A stretch of DNA of 64,000 nt from Micavibrio_C sp046294845 (GCA_046294845.1 JBKBNU010000001.1:186001-250000); one strand, 5' to 3'. Shown: positions 1 to 9,322, numbered from the stretch's first letter. The notes: generated by a model not told the origin, from the letters alone. Translations and numbers: made by a program.

Positions 1-60
1 ACTGCGCAGGCCGTAATCTGTAAAGATGGTTAGTTGCATGAATACTCAATCATTCTGTTA

Positions 61-109
61 TTGACTCTTATAGCACAAATTTTAATATGTATGATACATG
101 CATATTAAA
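61..109 (+). promoter_or_regulatory. Promoter with overlapping palindromic operator upstream of hmp
   Basis: A TTGACT hexamer at 61-66 lies 16 bases before TAATAT at 83-88, a plausible -35/-10 pair. A nearly perfect inverted repeat spans 81-109: arm TTTAATATGTAT (81-92), 5-base spacer, arm ATGCATATTAAA (98-109), matching at 11 of 12 positions. It covers the -10 element, as expected for repression. Rrf2-family NsrR commonly controls hmp through AT-rich palindromes of this kind, but assigning NsrR is inference. The AAGGAG ribosome site follows at 108-113. Confidence 0.6.
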
Positions 110-120
110 GGAGACGCCCC

Positions 121-1344
121 ATGTTCAGCGAGAAAACCATCCAGATCGTCAAATCCACCGCCCCCATCCTGCAAGAGCATGGCGAAACCCTGACCCGTCA
201 TTTTTACAAACGCATGTTCAGCCATAATCCTGAAGTCGCGCCATTTTTCAACCCCGCACACCAAAGCGCTGGAAAACAACAGCGTGCCTTGGCGGGGGCC
301 ATTGCCGCCTACGCAGCCAATATAGACAATTTGGAAGTTTTGGGTGGTGCGGTTGAGTTGATTGCCCAAAAACATGCCTCGCTTATGATCAAACCAGAGC
401 ATTATCCGATCGTCGGTGAGAACCTGCTCGCCTCAATCCGTGAAGTACTAGGTGAAGGTGCGACTGATGACGTTATTAATGCCTGGGCAGAGGCCTACGG
501 TTTTCTAGCTGATATCTTGATCGGTCGTGAAAAACAGATTTATGACGAGAATGCTAAAAAACCTGGCGGATGGGAAGGGTTTAAACCGTTCCGAATTATT
601 CGTAAGGAACGCGAAAGCAGCAACATCACGTCGTTCTATCTTGTCCCTGCTGATGGTTCTCCATTACCAGCCTTTAAGCCAGGGCAATATATTACTGTCC
701 GCACAAAAGCACCAAGCGGCTCAACTACAATGCGGAACTATAGCCTTTCCGACAAGCCCGGTAAGGAACATTTTCGTATTAGCGTAAAGCGTGAAGCTCC
801 GCCGGAAGCCAATACGCCTGCCGGGTATGTTTCCAATATGCTGCATGACAAGATTGAAATTGGCGACACGATTGAGATCGCACCACCATGCGGTGAATTC
901 TTTTTGGATATCAGTGAAAAACATGATCGTCCATTGGTTTTATTGGCTGCTGGCGTCGGCATCACGCCAATCAACAGCATTCTGCTGGCTTCTTTGGACG
1001 CTTTCCCTGAACGCAAAATAATACTTGTCCATGCTGTGCTAAACGAGGATGTGCAGGCATTCCGACTTTCCTTTGATGCTCTGGTACAGAAATACAAAAA
1101 CCTGAAAGCTTACTACCGTTATAGCGATGCTCCATCTGTGAGCGCAACGAATGCCAGCAATGGTTTTGTTACAACTGAGTACTTAGAGTCGATTCTCCCC
1201 ACGCGTGATGCTGATTATTATTTCTGCGGCCCGCAACCCTTTATGGTCGCGCTCTACCACGGCCTGATGAAATGGGGTGTCCCTGCTTCGCAGGTTCATT
1301 TCGAGTTTTTCGGCCCACGCCAAGAGCTGGAGCGCGCAGCATGA
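121..1344 (+). CDS. hmp: Flavohaemoglobin (nitric oxide dioxygenase)
   Basis: Cytoplasmic enzyme that oxidises nitric oxide to nitrate with O2 and NAD(P)H. The 407 residues match the usual length near 400. An N-terminal globin domain (about 1-140) carries the proximal haem His85 in IAQKH and the distal-pocket Tyr29 in RHFYKRMF. A ferredoxin-reductase-type FAD domain (about 150-260) has RNYSLS at 205-210, and a C-terminal NAD domain has LLAAGVGITPINS and ends in FEFFGPR. The ATG follows AAGGAG by 7 bases. The gene stands alone, with the operator at 81-109 overlapping its promoter, which suggests induction by nitrosative stress through derepression. Confidence 0.95.
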   Translation: MFSEKTIQIVKSTAPILQEHGETLTRHFYKRMFSHNPEVAPFFNPAHQSAGKQQRALAGAIAAYAANIDNLEVLGGAVELIAQKHASLMIKPEHYPIVGENLLASIREVLGEGATDDVINAWAEAYGFLADILIGREKQIYDENAKKPGGWEGFKPFRIIRKERESSNITSFYLVPADGSPLPAFKPGQYITVRTKAPSGSTTMRNYSLSDKPGKEHFRISVKREAPPEANTPAGYVSNMLHDKIEIGDTIEIAPPCGEFFLDISEKHDRPLVLLAAGVGITPINSILLASLDAFPERKIILVHAVLNEDVQAFRLSFDALVQKYKNLKAYYRYSDAPSVSATNASNGFVTTEYLESILPTRDADYYFCGPQPFMVALYHGLMKWGVPASQVHFEFFGPRQELERAA

Positions 1345-1374
1345 TCGTTAATAGATCATATTAACATTGATAGC

Positions 1375-1950
1375 TCATACAGTGATCCTTGTCTTCCTGC
1401 TAAAAAACGCTGGCCCCGAACATTGCGTGCTGGTGATACGCCAAGCGATCTCCGTCAGACTGTTATAACGGTTTTTCTTGTATTCATATTTTCCATCAAT
1501 ACGGCGAACAACATGGATATCGCCTTTGTACTCGCGCTCAAGAACGGTACCATCGGCTAATTCTGTCGTTGAACCCTGCACCGCTGTTTCCAGCGCACGT
1601 TTATTGAAAGCGGCAGGGTTGTTGATTTTTTGCTCTAACTTTACTTGTTCGGGTTTATAAAGCTCTTTCTGAATCTGATGGATCAGGCGCAGGATCAGGT
1701 CTTCACGCTCAATCCCCAAAGGACATTTCTTTTTGAGGCGCTTTTTATATTCGGCCTTCAAATCCTGCGTCGATGAAAGCTGCAGCCGCGCAAACTGCCG
1801 GATCACATGCAGGTCATCATATTGGTCACGGCTCATGTCCTTCCTTTCGGCAACAAGCAGGGCGATCAGCCCCGCCCATGATGACGGGATCATGACGGGA
1901 ACGTCTTTTTGATCGGCATCGGATAAGAATAATCTTTCCAGAAATGTCAT
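1375..1950 (-). CDS. Hypothetical protein, 191 aa
   Basis: I do not recognise this protein. I placed the start at the ATG at 1950 (MTFLERLF) because GGAG lies 8 bases upstream; the frame stays open 16 residues further. The N-terminal half is helical and mildly hydrophobic (WAGLIALLVAERKDM), followed by charged Lys/Arg-rich segments (LKAEYKKRLKKKCPLGI) and a C-terminal part with basic and aromatic residues (KYEYKKNRYNSLTEIAW). I see no signal peptide or clear membrane span. It converges on hmp with a 30-base gap and no obvious terminator between them. It could be a small nucleic-acid-binding protein, but that is only a guess from charge. Confidence 0.7.
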   Translation of the reverse strand: MTFLERLFLSDADQKDVPVMIPSSWAGLIALLVAERKDMSRDQYDDLHVIRQFARLQLSSTQDLKAEYKKRLKKKCPLGIEREDLILRLIHQIQKELYKPEQVKLEQKINNPAAFNKRALETAVQGSTTELADGTVLEREYKGDIHVVRRIDGKYEYKKNRYNSLTEIAWRITSTQCSGPAFFSRKTRITV

Positions 1951-2167
1951 GGCTTGTCTCCAGTGTTGAAAGTTGTGGCTTCTTTCTGGCTGGTACAAAA
2001 GTGAAAAGAGAAACGACGGATAAAAATTAAGTTTTTCTATCCTGTTGAAAAGGCTTGCAAATGCATTTCTTTGAGTACTAAACGCGTTGGGAAAAAATGA
2101 GAGAAAAAGACAATTTGACCGTCAAAAAGAGAAAAACAGGCCGATTTGCAAACCCGTCTAAATGCAG

Positions 2168-2191
2168 AAAACCCGCATGTGCTGCGGGTTT
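2168..2191 (-). terminator. Hairpin downstream of tRNA-Tyr
   Basis: A 9-bp stem AAACCCGCA (2169-2177) / TGCGGGTTT (2183-2191) with a 5-base loop. Read on the minus strand it ends in GGGTTTTCTG, so the T run is short. It lies 33 bases beyond the tRNA 3' end and probably terminates or trims that transcript. Confidence 0.5.
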
Positions 2192-2223
2192 CAAGCGATT
2201 GTCTTTTTATCTTTTTGATAAAA

Positions 2224-2309
2224 TGGTGGAGGGGGCAGGATTTGAACCTGCGTAGCCCGAAGGCGCCAAATTTACAGTCTGGTGCGATTGACCGCTCCGC
2301 CACCCCTCC
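2224..2309 (-). tRNA. tRNA-Tyr (anticodon GTA)
   Basis: The minus strand starts GGAGGGGTGGCGGAGCGGTC and ends CCCCCTCCACCA. The 7-bp acceptor stem pairs GGAGGGG with CCCCTCC, the anticodon loop reads CTGTAAA (GTA), and the T arm contains GGTTCAAATCC. The long variable arm, GCGCCTTCGGGCTACGC, is the class II feature expected for tRNA-Tyr. CCA is encoded. Total length is 86 bases. Confidence 0.96.
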
Positions 2310-2424
2310 ATCCGGAATGTTTTGCTGTAAAGCCCGCGCATGAAAAAGGTTTTTGCTTTCTCTGTCAAGTCCGAGTATTGTCCCATCCACGAAATTATCG
2401 AAAAAACAGCAAACGGAGCCCCTC

Positions 2425-4020
2425 ATGGCGCGCGAATTCAATAATAAAGGCGGCAAAAGCAGCAAACCGGCAGGACGCGGCGGCAGCCGTTCCGGCGGAA
2501 AAACCGCAGACTCCAGCCGTTCCGGCGCCCGTTCTGGTGGCCGCGCCGGTGGAAAACCGGCCTCTGGCGGCCGCAGCAGCAGCCGTGATGGTGAAAAACG
2601 CCCCTATGCGGGACGTGGTGGTGCCGGTAGCCGTGGTGAAGGTAAACCCGCAGGCCGTTCAGGCGCGCGTGCCGGTTCCGGCCGTGGCTATGGCGACCGT
2701 GACGAAGCCCGTGAATACAAACCCCGCCGCCCGCGTGAAGATGGCGACAGAAAGCCATACGCCCGCCGTGAAGACGGGGAAAGACCCCGCCGTCCCCGCG
2801 AAGATGGTGACAGACCGCGCCGCCCGCGCGAAGACGGTGAACGCAGCTATGGCCGCAAATCATTTGACGACAAACCCGCCCGTGGCGGCAGCCGTTCAGG
2901 CACAGGTTCCCGTTCGGCCCCGCGTTCCGGTGGCCGCAGCTTCGGTGATCGTGACCGTGACGAAGCCCGCGAATACAAACCCCGCCGCCCGCGTGAGGAT
3001 GGCGAGAGAAAACCTTACGCCCGTAGAGAGGAACGTAGCGACCGTAATGATCGTAGCGACCGCACACCGCGCCGTTATATGCGCGATGATGAAGGGGGCG
3101 ACCGTAAACCGCGCCGCGAGGCAGGCAGCAGCCGTTTTGCCGAACGCAAACCGTTCAAGGGCCGCTTCACCGAAGACAATAAAAACGCCTCATGGGATGA
3201 GAACGATATCGCCCTTGCAGCCAAGCCGCGCGAGCGTAAGCCCAAGCTGGGTGAAGATAAACTGAGCGCCGGTCGCCTGAAGGTCGGCGTGAAAGCCAAT
3301 CTTTGGGGCCAGCATGCCGTGAAAGCCGCGTGGATGAACCCCGAACGCACCATCAGCGCGCTTTACACCACACCGGAAGAACTGAAACTGTTCGCCCCTG
3401 TGATGGAAGAAGCCCGCAATGCCGGTATCCACCGCCCCGAGCCGACATTGGTAGGCCGCGAAGACCTTGATAAATATCTGCCGCGTGATGCCGTCCACCA
3501 AGGTGTGGCGATTAACGCCGCCGAACCGGAAGAAGTCTTTATTCAGGATATCCTGACCAAAGCCGCCAGCAAGGCGCGTTCTGTCGTGGTTATTCTGGAT
3601 CAGGTGACAGACCCGCATAATGTCGGTGCGATTATCCGTAGTGCTTGTGCGCTTGGTGCCGATGGCGTGATCATGCAACGCCGCCATGCACCGGAATTGA
3701 CGGGTGTGGTTGCCAAAGCCGCCAGCGGTGCAATCGAGCACGTGGCCGTGGCCTATGAAACAAACCTGTCCCGTTCGATCGAAGCGCTGCAAGCCGAAGG
3801 TTACATCGTGGCCGGACTGGATGAACGCGGTGAACAAACCGTCGACACCCTGAAGAGCCATGAGAAACTGGCCCTCGTTCTGGGTGCCGAAGGTCCCGGC
3901 CTGCGTCATCTGGTGAAAGAGCATTGCGATATTCTCGTGAAAATCCGTATGGATGGCCCGATCCCGTCTTTGAACGTATCGAATGCCGCGACTGTCGCCC
4001 TTTATGCCGCACTGGCCTAA
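2425..4020 (+). CDS. rlmB: 23S rRNA 2'-O-methyltransferase, RlmB/TrmH (SpoU) family, with long Arg/Gly-rich N-terminal extension
   Basis: Predicted to methylate the 2'-O of a guanosine in 23S rRNA using SAM. The SpoU-type core occupies about residues 285-531 of 531: a substrate-binding domain (LWGQHAVKAAW), then the knotted SPOUT domain with DPHNVGAIIRSA (about 390-402), LGAEGPGL (about 485) and PSLNVSNAATVALYAAL near the end. Residues 1-260 are a basic, low-complexity tail rich in RGG, RPRED and EYKPRRP units. RlmB proteins are normally about 250 residues, so the tail doubles the length. I chose the ATG at 2425 (MAREFNN) because GGAG lies 7 bases upstream; the frame is open 24 codons further, back towards the tRNA. 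The tail probably binds rRNA (inference). Confidence 0.88.
   Translation: MAREFNNKGGKSSKPAGRGGSRSGGKTADSSRSGARSGGRAGGKPASGGRSSSRDGEKRPYAGRGGAGSRGEGKPAGRSGARAGSGRGYGDRDEAREYKPRRPREDGDRKPYARREDGERPRRPREDGDRPRRPREDGERSYGRKSFDDKPARGGSRSGTGSRSAPRSGGRSFGDRDRDEAREYKPRRPREDGERKPYARREERSDRNDRSDRTPRRYMRDDEGGDRKPRREAGSSRFAERKPFKGRFTEDNKNASWDENDIALAAKPRERKPKLGEDKLSAGRLKVGVKANLWGQHAVKAAWMNPERTISALYTTPEELKLFAPVMEEARNAGIHRPEPTLVGREDLDKYLPRDAVHQGVAINAAEPEEVFIQDILTKAASKARSVVVILDQVTDPHNVGAIIRSACALGADGVIMQRRHAPELTGVVAKAASGAIEHVAVAYETNLSRSIEALQAEGYIVAGLDERGEQTVDTLKSHEKLALVLGAEGPGLRHLVKEHCDILVKIRMDGPIPSLNVSNAATVALYAALA
2695..3030 (+). repeat. Direct repeats inside the rlmB tail
   Basis: Two near-identical stretches of about 75 bases, at 2695-2770 and 2953-3028, each encode DRDEAREYKPRRPRED followed by a KPYARRE-type segment. 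Between them the shorter unit RPRRPREDG occurs in tandem. The DNA identity is high enough to allow recombination or slippage, so the tail length could vary between strains (inference). Confidence 0.8.
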
Positions 4021-4026
4021 GAGCTT

Positions 4027-4377
4027 ATGCCGCATCTGATCGTCGAATATTCCGATAACATGGCGCCGGACTTTGATGTCCGCGCCCTGTTACAGGAAAT
4101 GCACCATGCCCTCGACGGAAAATACAATATCGCAAGCCCCCGTATCAAAGCCCGCGCCCTGAAGCTCGACCATTATATTGTCGGCGATCACGGGCAAGAG
4201 GCCGCTATGGTGCATGTGACCTTCAAGCTGATGGAAGGGCGCAGTATCGGGGCCCGCAAGGAACTCTCTTCGCTCTTGCAACAAATCGTACGGCAGCATG
4301 TTCCTGCTGACCGCTATCCCCATAGCGCGGTGACGGTCGAAGTCGTGGAACTGGCCACCGCTACATATTGCCCTTGA
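4027..4377 (+). CDS. 5-carboxymethyl-2-hydroxymuconate isomerase-like tautomerase
   Basis: A small cytoplasmic protein of the CHMI branch of the tautomerase superfamily. It begins MPHLIVEYSDN; after Met removal Pro2 would be the catalytic base, as in the whole superfamily. The 116 residues match HpaF-type enzymes, which isomerise 5-carboxymethyl-2-hydroxymuconate in homoprotocatechuate breakdown. No other aromatic-degradation genes are nearby, so the true substrate is open. It starts 6 bases after the rlmB stop and ends 46 bases before the MFS gene, so co-transcription with rlmB is likely. Confidence 0.82.
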   Translation: MPHLIVEYSDNMAPDFDVRALLQEMHHALDGKYNIASPRIKARALKLDHYIVGDHGQEAAMVHVTFKLMEGRSIGARKELSSLLQQIVRQHVPADRYPHSAVTVEVVELATATYCP

Positions 4378-4423
4378 ACCTGCACTGGCCTAAAGTTTTC
4401 CTTATCATAAGGGGAGAATTGAT

Positions 4424-5677
4424 ATGCAAAGCCTGTGGGACAGCCTGAAAAGCGACCGGAAGATTGCGCTTACCATCCTGATTGCCGCCCTTGGCTATTT
4501 TGTCGATATTTATGATCTCGTCCTTTTTAGTGTTGTCCGTGTTGCCAGTCTGAAGGGGCTTGGCATAGAAGGCGATGCCCTGATGTCCACGGGAGCGCTG
4601 CTTCTCAATATGCAGCTGATCGGTTTTTTGATCGGTGGTCTGATCTGGGGGGTGATGGGTGACAAGATAGGTCGCAAGCAAGTCCTGTTCGGTTCAATCC
4701 TGCTTTATTCCTTGGCCAATATCGCCAATGCCTTTGTTACCACAATCGACCAATATGCCCTGTGCCGTTTATTGGCCGGTATCGGTCTTGCCGGTGAAAT
4801 TGGTGCAGGCATTACACTGGTTGCGGAATTGATGCCCAAACATTTGCGCGGTTACGGCACGACCTTTGTCGCGGCTGTCGGTATTTCGGGTGGCGTGCTC
4901 GCGGGTTACACCGGCCATATGTTTGATTGGCAGCAGGCCTATATTCTGGGGGGATGTATGGGTTTAATGTTACTGGTCTTGCGGGTGAGCGTAGCTGAAT
5001 CCCTTCTCTTTAAAAAAACCTGTGAGCAATCACATATCAAACGCGGGGATTTGCTGTTGCTGTTAAGATCGAGCGAGCGTTTTCTTCGTTACATTGCCTG
5101 TATTATGATCGGCGTGCCGATCTGGTACGCGGTATCGGTGCTGGTGACCTTTGCTCCCGAAATAGGCCGTGCCATGGGGATCAAGGATAGTTTGCTGGTG
5201 GCAACGGCCCTGCCGCTTTGTTATTTGGGTCTGACACTGGGCGATATGGCGAGCGGCCTGATCAGCCAAAAGCTGCAAAGCCGCAAGAAGGCGATTGCCC
5301 TGTTTATGTCCATGTCGCTGATTGCCTGCCTCGGCCTATTGTTGTTCCCGCAATATATCGACCGCACCGAATATTACGGCTTTTGCTTATTCATCGGTTT
5401 TTGCATGGGCTATTGGGTTTTAATGCTGACAACAGCCGCCGAGCAATTCGGGACAGACCTGCGCGCCACGGTTACGACAACTGTGCCTAATTTTATCCGT
5501 GGGTCGGCTGTTATTCTGACCTCAAGCTTTGTGGCTCTAAAGGGTTACGGTGTTGTGGAAAGTGCACTTTACGTCTGTATCGGTTCTTTTGCGGTTGGTT
5601 TTATAGCCTTGCTCCTGCTAAAAGAAACATTCCACGCCGATCTTGATTATATTGAAGCCGAAAGACGCACCGCATGA
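4424..5677 (+). CDS. MFS transporter
   Basis: A 417-residue inner-membrane protein with about 12 hydrophobic segments, typical of the major facilitator superfamily. The conserved loop between helices 2 and 3 is visible as GDKIGRKQVLFG (about 78-89). Helix 4 contains RLLAGIGLAGEIGAG, resembling the metabolite:H+ symporter branch (sugar-acid or aromatic-acid carriers). The substrate cannot be told from sequence. The ATG is preceded by GGGGAGAA. Its TGA overlaps the polA start in ATGA, so the two are probably translationally coupled, although their functions are unrelated. Confidence 0.88.
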   Translation: MQSLWDSLKSDRKIALTILIAALGYFVDIYDLVLFSVVRVASLKGLGIEGDALMSTGALLLNMQLIGFLIGGLIWGVMGDKIGRKQVLFGSILLYSLANIANAFVTTIDQYALCRLLAGIGLAGEIGAGITLVAELMPKHLRGYGTTFVAAVGISGGVLAGYTGHMFDWQQAYILGGCMGLMLLVLRVSVAESLLFKKTCEQSHIKRGDLLLLLRSSERFLRYIACIMIGVPIWYAVSVLVTFAPEIGRAMGIKDSLLVATALPLCYLGLTLGDMASGLISQKLQSRKKAIALFMSMSLIACLGLLLFPQYIDRTEYYGFCLFIGFCMGYWVLMLTTAAEQFGTDLRATVTTTVPNFIRGSAVILTSSFVALKGYGVVESALYVCIGSFAVGFIALLLLKETFHADLDYIEAERRTA

Positions 5678-8523
5678 CCGAAGCACAGACACAAATCCAG
5701 AACCAACCCGATCAGGATGAAATCTATCTGGTCGATGGATCAGGCTATATTTTCCGTGCTTATTATGCCGTGCCGCAGAATTTGACCAATCCCGAAGGCG
5801 TGCCAGTGGGCGCGGTCTTGGGCTTTTGCAATATGCTGGTCAAATTGCTCAAAGATTTGCGCGCCCCTTATGTCGCGGTTGTCTTTGATGCCGCACGCAA
5901 GAATTTCCGCTATGACCTTTATGCCGATTACAAAGCCAACCGCGATGAAACACCTGCCGATCTGATCCCCCAGTTCGGCCTGATCCGTGAAGCCACTAAA
6001 GCCTTTGGCCTGCCCGCGCTTGAAATGGAAGGGTTCGAGGCCGATGATTTGATCGCCGCCTATGCCCGTGAAGCCTTGTCCCAGGGCAAGAAAGTGACAA
6101 TTGTCGGTTCTGATAAGGACTTGATGCAGCTTCTCCGTGATGGCGTGCGGATGTATGAGCCCATCAAGGGCCGCTATCTGACATTGGAAGATGTTCAGGA
6201 CAAGTTCGGTGTGACTCCCGATAAGGTTACAGATGTGCAAGCCTTGGTCGGTGATACATCCGATAACGTACCGGGCGTTCCCGGTATCGGTGTGAAAACA
6301 GCTGCCCAGCTTATTTCCGAGTATGGCGATCTTGAAAGCCTGCTGGCCCGCGTTGATGAAATCAAACAACCCAAGCGCCGCGAGTCGCTTATTACTCATG
6401 CCGATATGGCGCGTCTATCCAAGAAGCTTGTGACATTGCGCGATGATGTACCGCTGCCGATGACAATTGATGAATTACATAGCCATGAACTCAACACACC
6501 CGAGTTAGCAGGATTCTTGGCATCACAAGGATTCCGTTCGGTCCTGACCCGTTTGGGACAATCGGCCAATACCGCTATACCTGAAGCGGCAACACCTGCC
6601 CCTGCTACAATTGCCCCTTATCAAGGGGCAGCACCTTCTGCACCTCCGGCGCCACGTACACAGAACCAAAATAATCTGCAGCCGACTTCGCAGAATGTCT
6701 ATGCCCTCATTCAGGATGAAACTGCGCTGCGTGATCTGGTGGCGCGCGCTTATGAAACCGGATTACTGGCGGTTGATACCGAAACAACGGGCCTCACCCC
6801 CGCCAAGGCCGGATTGGTTGGCATTTGTTTAAGCTGCGAATTGGGAAAAGGTTATTATGTGCCCGTCGCCCACCGAAACCCGCAGCAGGATTTATTGGGG
6901 GGGCCGCAGGAAGACATCAACCAGATGCCGCTTGCCACGGTGATGGATATCCTGAAACATGTTTTGGAAGACCCTCGTGTGATCAAGATCGGTCACAACA
7001 TGAAATATGACTGGCAGATGATTGCCAAGCATGGCATTCGCATGACGCCGGTCGATGATACAATGCTGATGTCCTATGTTCTGGATGGCAGCAATCACGG
7101 CCACGGCATGGATGAACTGGCCGAGCTTTTCTGCGGCCACAAAAATATCGCTTATGAAGATGTAACCGGTAAGGGCAAGAACCAGATTACTTTTGATCTG
7201 GTTCCGCTTGAGAAGGCTTGTGATTACGCCGCCGAAGATGCCGAGATTACGCTGCGCCTCTATCACATCCTGAAACCCCGACTGGCGCAGGAACAATGCA
7301 CCCGTGTTTACGAAGATATCGAGCGTCCGATCATTCCGGTGATTGCCGATATGGAACTGGCGGGGATCAAGGTCGATACACAAGCCTTGAAAGAGATGAG
7401 CCTTGAGTTTGGCCGCAAGCTTGTCGCACTGGAGCAGGATATCTACAAGCTCGCTGGCCATGAATTTAACGTGGCCTCACCCAAACAGATGGGTGTTGTC
7501 CTGTTTGAGGAAATGGGATTGGCCGGTGGCAGCAAGACCAAAGGGGGCGATTGGTCAACCGCCGCCGATGTTCTTGAAGATCTGGAATCCCAAGGCCACG
7601 AGATCGTCAGCCGCATTCTGGAGTGGCGCCAGCTATCCAAATTGAAATCAACCTACACCGATGCCTTGCAGGAACAAATCAATCCAGCCACAGGGCGTGT
7701 GCATACATCGTTCCATATGACGGGCACCAATACAGGGCGTTTATCTTCATCAGACCCTAACCTGCAGAATATTCCGATCCGCACCGAAGAGGGTCGCCGT
7801 ATCCGCACCGCCTTTATCGCTGATAAGGGCCATAAACTGCTATCGGTCGATTATTCGCAAGTCGAATTGCGTCTGGCGGCAGAGCTTGCCGGTGTGCAAG
7901 CCCTGAAGGACGCCTTCCGCGATCATGTCGATATTCATGCGCTGACAGCCTCTCAAGTCTTTGGCGTCCCACTTGCTGAAGTAACACCCGATCTGCGCCG
8001 TTCGGCCAAGGCTGTAAACTTTGGCATCATCTACGGTATCTCCGGATGGGGCCTTGCCAAGCAATTGGGCGTGACCCCGCAGGAAGCCAACCAATTCATC
8101 CAGAAATATCTGAAGAATTTTCAGGAAATTCAGGACTACATGGAAAGCCGCAAGGAAGAAGCGCGCCAATATAACTATGTCCGGACGCTATATGGCCGCA
8201 AATGCATGGTCGGGAATATTCACGCCAAGATGCCCGCGCAAAGAAACTTTGCCGAGCGGCAGGCGATCAATGCCCCGTTGCAAGGGACGGCTGCCGATAT
8301 CATGAAAATTGCCATGGCACGATTGCCGCAGGCTTTGCTTGATGCAGGCCTCAAAGCACGTTTGCTATTACAAGTCCATGATGAGGTTTTGCTGGAAGTG
8401 CCTGACGAAGAGATACAAGCCACAGCCGATCTGGTGCGTTATGTGATGGAAAGCGTTGCCGATATCGGTGTGCCGCTCGAAGCCGAAGCCGGATGGGGCG
8501 CAAACTGGGCCGAAGCCCACTAA
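5674..8523 (+). CDS. polA: DNA polymerase I
   Basis: Okazaki-fragment maturation and excision-repair polymerase. At 949 residues all three domains are present. The 5'-3' flap nuclease (about 10-310) has YLVDGSGYIFRAYYA and GDTSDNVPGVPGIG. The 3'-5' exonuclease (about 350-540) keeps the metal-binding Asp and Glu in VDTETTGL (about 368), so proofreading looks intact. The family A polymerase domain has motif A SVDYSQVELR (about 725), motif B RRSAKAVNFGIIYG and motif C QVHDEVLLE (about 900). A Pro/Ala-rich linker joins the two nuclease domains. The O-helix Phe predicts normal discrimination against dideoxynucleotides. Confidence 0.97.
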   Translation: MTEAQTQIQNQPDQDEIYLVDGSGYIFRAYYAVPQNLTNPEGVPVGAVLGFCNMLVKLLKDLRAPYVAVVFDAARKNFRYDLYADYKANRDETPADLIPQFGLIREATKAFGLPALEMEGFEADDLIAAYAREALSQGKKVTIVGSDKDLMQLLRDGVRMYEPIKGRYLTLEDVQDKFGVTPDKVTDVQALVGDTSDNVPGVPGIGVKTAAQLISEYGDLESLLARVDEIKQPKRRESLITHADMARLSKKLVTLRDDVPLPMTIDELHSHELNTPELAGFLASQGFRSVLTRLGQSANTAIPEAATPAPATIAPYQGAAPSAPPAPRTQNQNNLQPTSQNVYALIQDETALRDLVARAYETGLLAVDTETTGLTPAKAGLVGICLSCELGKGYYVPVAHRNPQQDLLGGPQEDINQMPLATVMDILKHVLEDPRVIKIGHNMKYDWQMIAKHGIRMTPVDDTMLMSYVLDGSNHGHGMDELAELFCGHKNIAYEDVTGKGKNQITFDLVPLEKACDYAAEDAEITLRLYHILKPRLAQEQCTRVYEDIERPIIPVIADMELAGIKVDTQALKEMSLEFGRKLVALEQDIYKLAGHEFNVASPKQMGVVLFEEMGLAGGSKTKGGDWSTAADVLEDLESQGHEIVSRILEWRQLSKLKSTYTDALQEQINPATGRVHTSFHMTGTNTGRLSSSDPNLQNIPIRTEEGRRIRTAFIADKGHKLLSVDYSQVELRLAAELAGVQALKDAFRDHVDIHALTASQVFGVPLAEVTPDLRRSAKAVNFGIIYGISGWGLAKQLGVTPQEANQFIQKYLKNFQEIQDYMESRKEEARQYNYVRTLYGRKCMVGNIHAKMPAQRNFAERQAINAPLQGTAADIMKIAMARLPQALLDAGLKARLLLQVHDEVLLEVPDEEIQATADLVRYVMESVADIGVPLEAEAGWGANWAEAH

Positions 8524-8533
8524 TAAACCTCAT

Positions 8534-9322
8534 CTAAAGCGGGGATTGTCCGGCAGCCACCACTTTGCCGGTGTGTTCTTCCTGTACCAGCACAACCAAG
8601 GTCTGGTGAGCGTCCTGCACCTCAACAGTAATCGATAATGTTCCGGCCTGCGGATTAAAACCTTGCTGCTTTTGCAAGGAACTCGCGATATTCAGGTAGG
8701 TGGTTTCAGTTCCTTTGTTGCGGCCTTCGGCTATCTTCACCGGATGCGGTTTATCAAGAAGAAAAACCCACGCTGTCAGATCGTCATCATCAGTGAAAGA
8801 TTGCCAACTCGCCTGATATTGCCCTTTACCAGTTTTTTTGATCGACAGAGGTTTTATTGTGCTTGCATCCGATGCCTTATCGATCGCTGTACGGACATCA
8901 TTTTCTTTATGCCCCACGACATCATACTGGCCATTGACCACAAGCTGCGGGGTATAATTGGGACCAGCCCGCAAAACTTCCATATACCAATCCTGACGCT
9001 CGGTACAAAAATGTTGGGCAAGAGAACCTGTCTTAACATCGAAATAATCCACATGGCAGGCAATCGCGATCACATCGGGTGTTTTTATTTCTGCCGCCAG
9101 CAGGGCATCTGCCTTGGGGCAAAACACGCAAGCTTGTGATGAAAACAGCTCAAGCACCACAGGGGCTGAAGCAAAATCGAGATCATCGGTGGGCGTTTCC
9201 GCTACCAGTTCTTCCCGCTCCTGCATTAACTCTTCCTGAGCGTGCGACGGTTGCAAAGACAATAAAAAAATTGTCCCTGAAAACAGACTAATGATTAACG
9301 CGAGCTTAAGGTTCAATCCCAT
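8534..9322 (-). CDS. Secreted DUF1223 thioredoxin-fold protein
   Basis: A 262-residue protein with an N-terminal signal sequence (hydrophobic core ALIISLFSGTIFLLSL, likely cleavage after SHA near residue 28). The mature part matches DUF1223: VVLELFSSQACVFCPKADALL with a CxxC pair at Cys65/Cys68, then HVDYFD, a further Cys, and TPQLVVNGQYDVVG. The fold is thioredoxin-like and acts outside the cytoplasm; a periplasmic redox role is likely but unproven for the family. It converges on polA with a 10-base gap. No strong ribosome site precedes the ATG at 9322, so the start is less certain than the domain. Confidence 0.85.
   Translation of the reverse strand: MGLNLKLALIISLFSGTIFLLSLQPSHAQEELMQEREELVAETPTDDLDFASAPVVLELFSSQACVFCPKADALLAAEIKTPDVIAIACHVDYFDVKTGSLAQHFCTERQDWYMEVLRAGPNYTPQLVVNGQYDVVGHKENDVRTAIDKASDASTIKPLSIKKTGKGQYQASWQSFTDDDDLTAWVFLLDKPHPVKIAEGRNKGTETTYLNIASSLQKQQGFNPQAGTLSITVEVQDAHQTLVVLVQEEHTGKVVAAGQSPL

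Noticed and set aside
3190..4035. Long minus-strand frame opposite rlmB
   Set aside because: Shadow of the SpoU domain; His/Gly-rich translation with no support.
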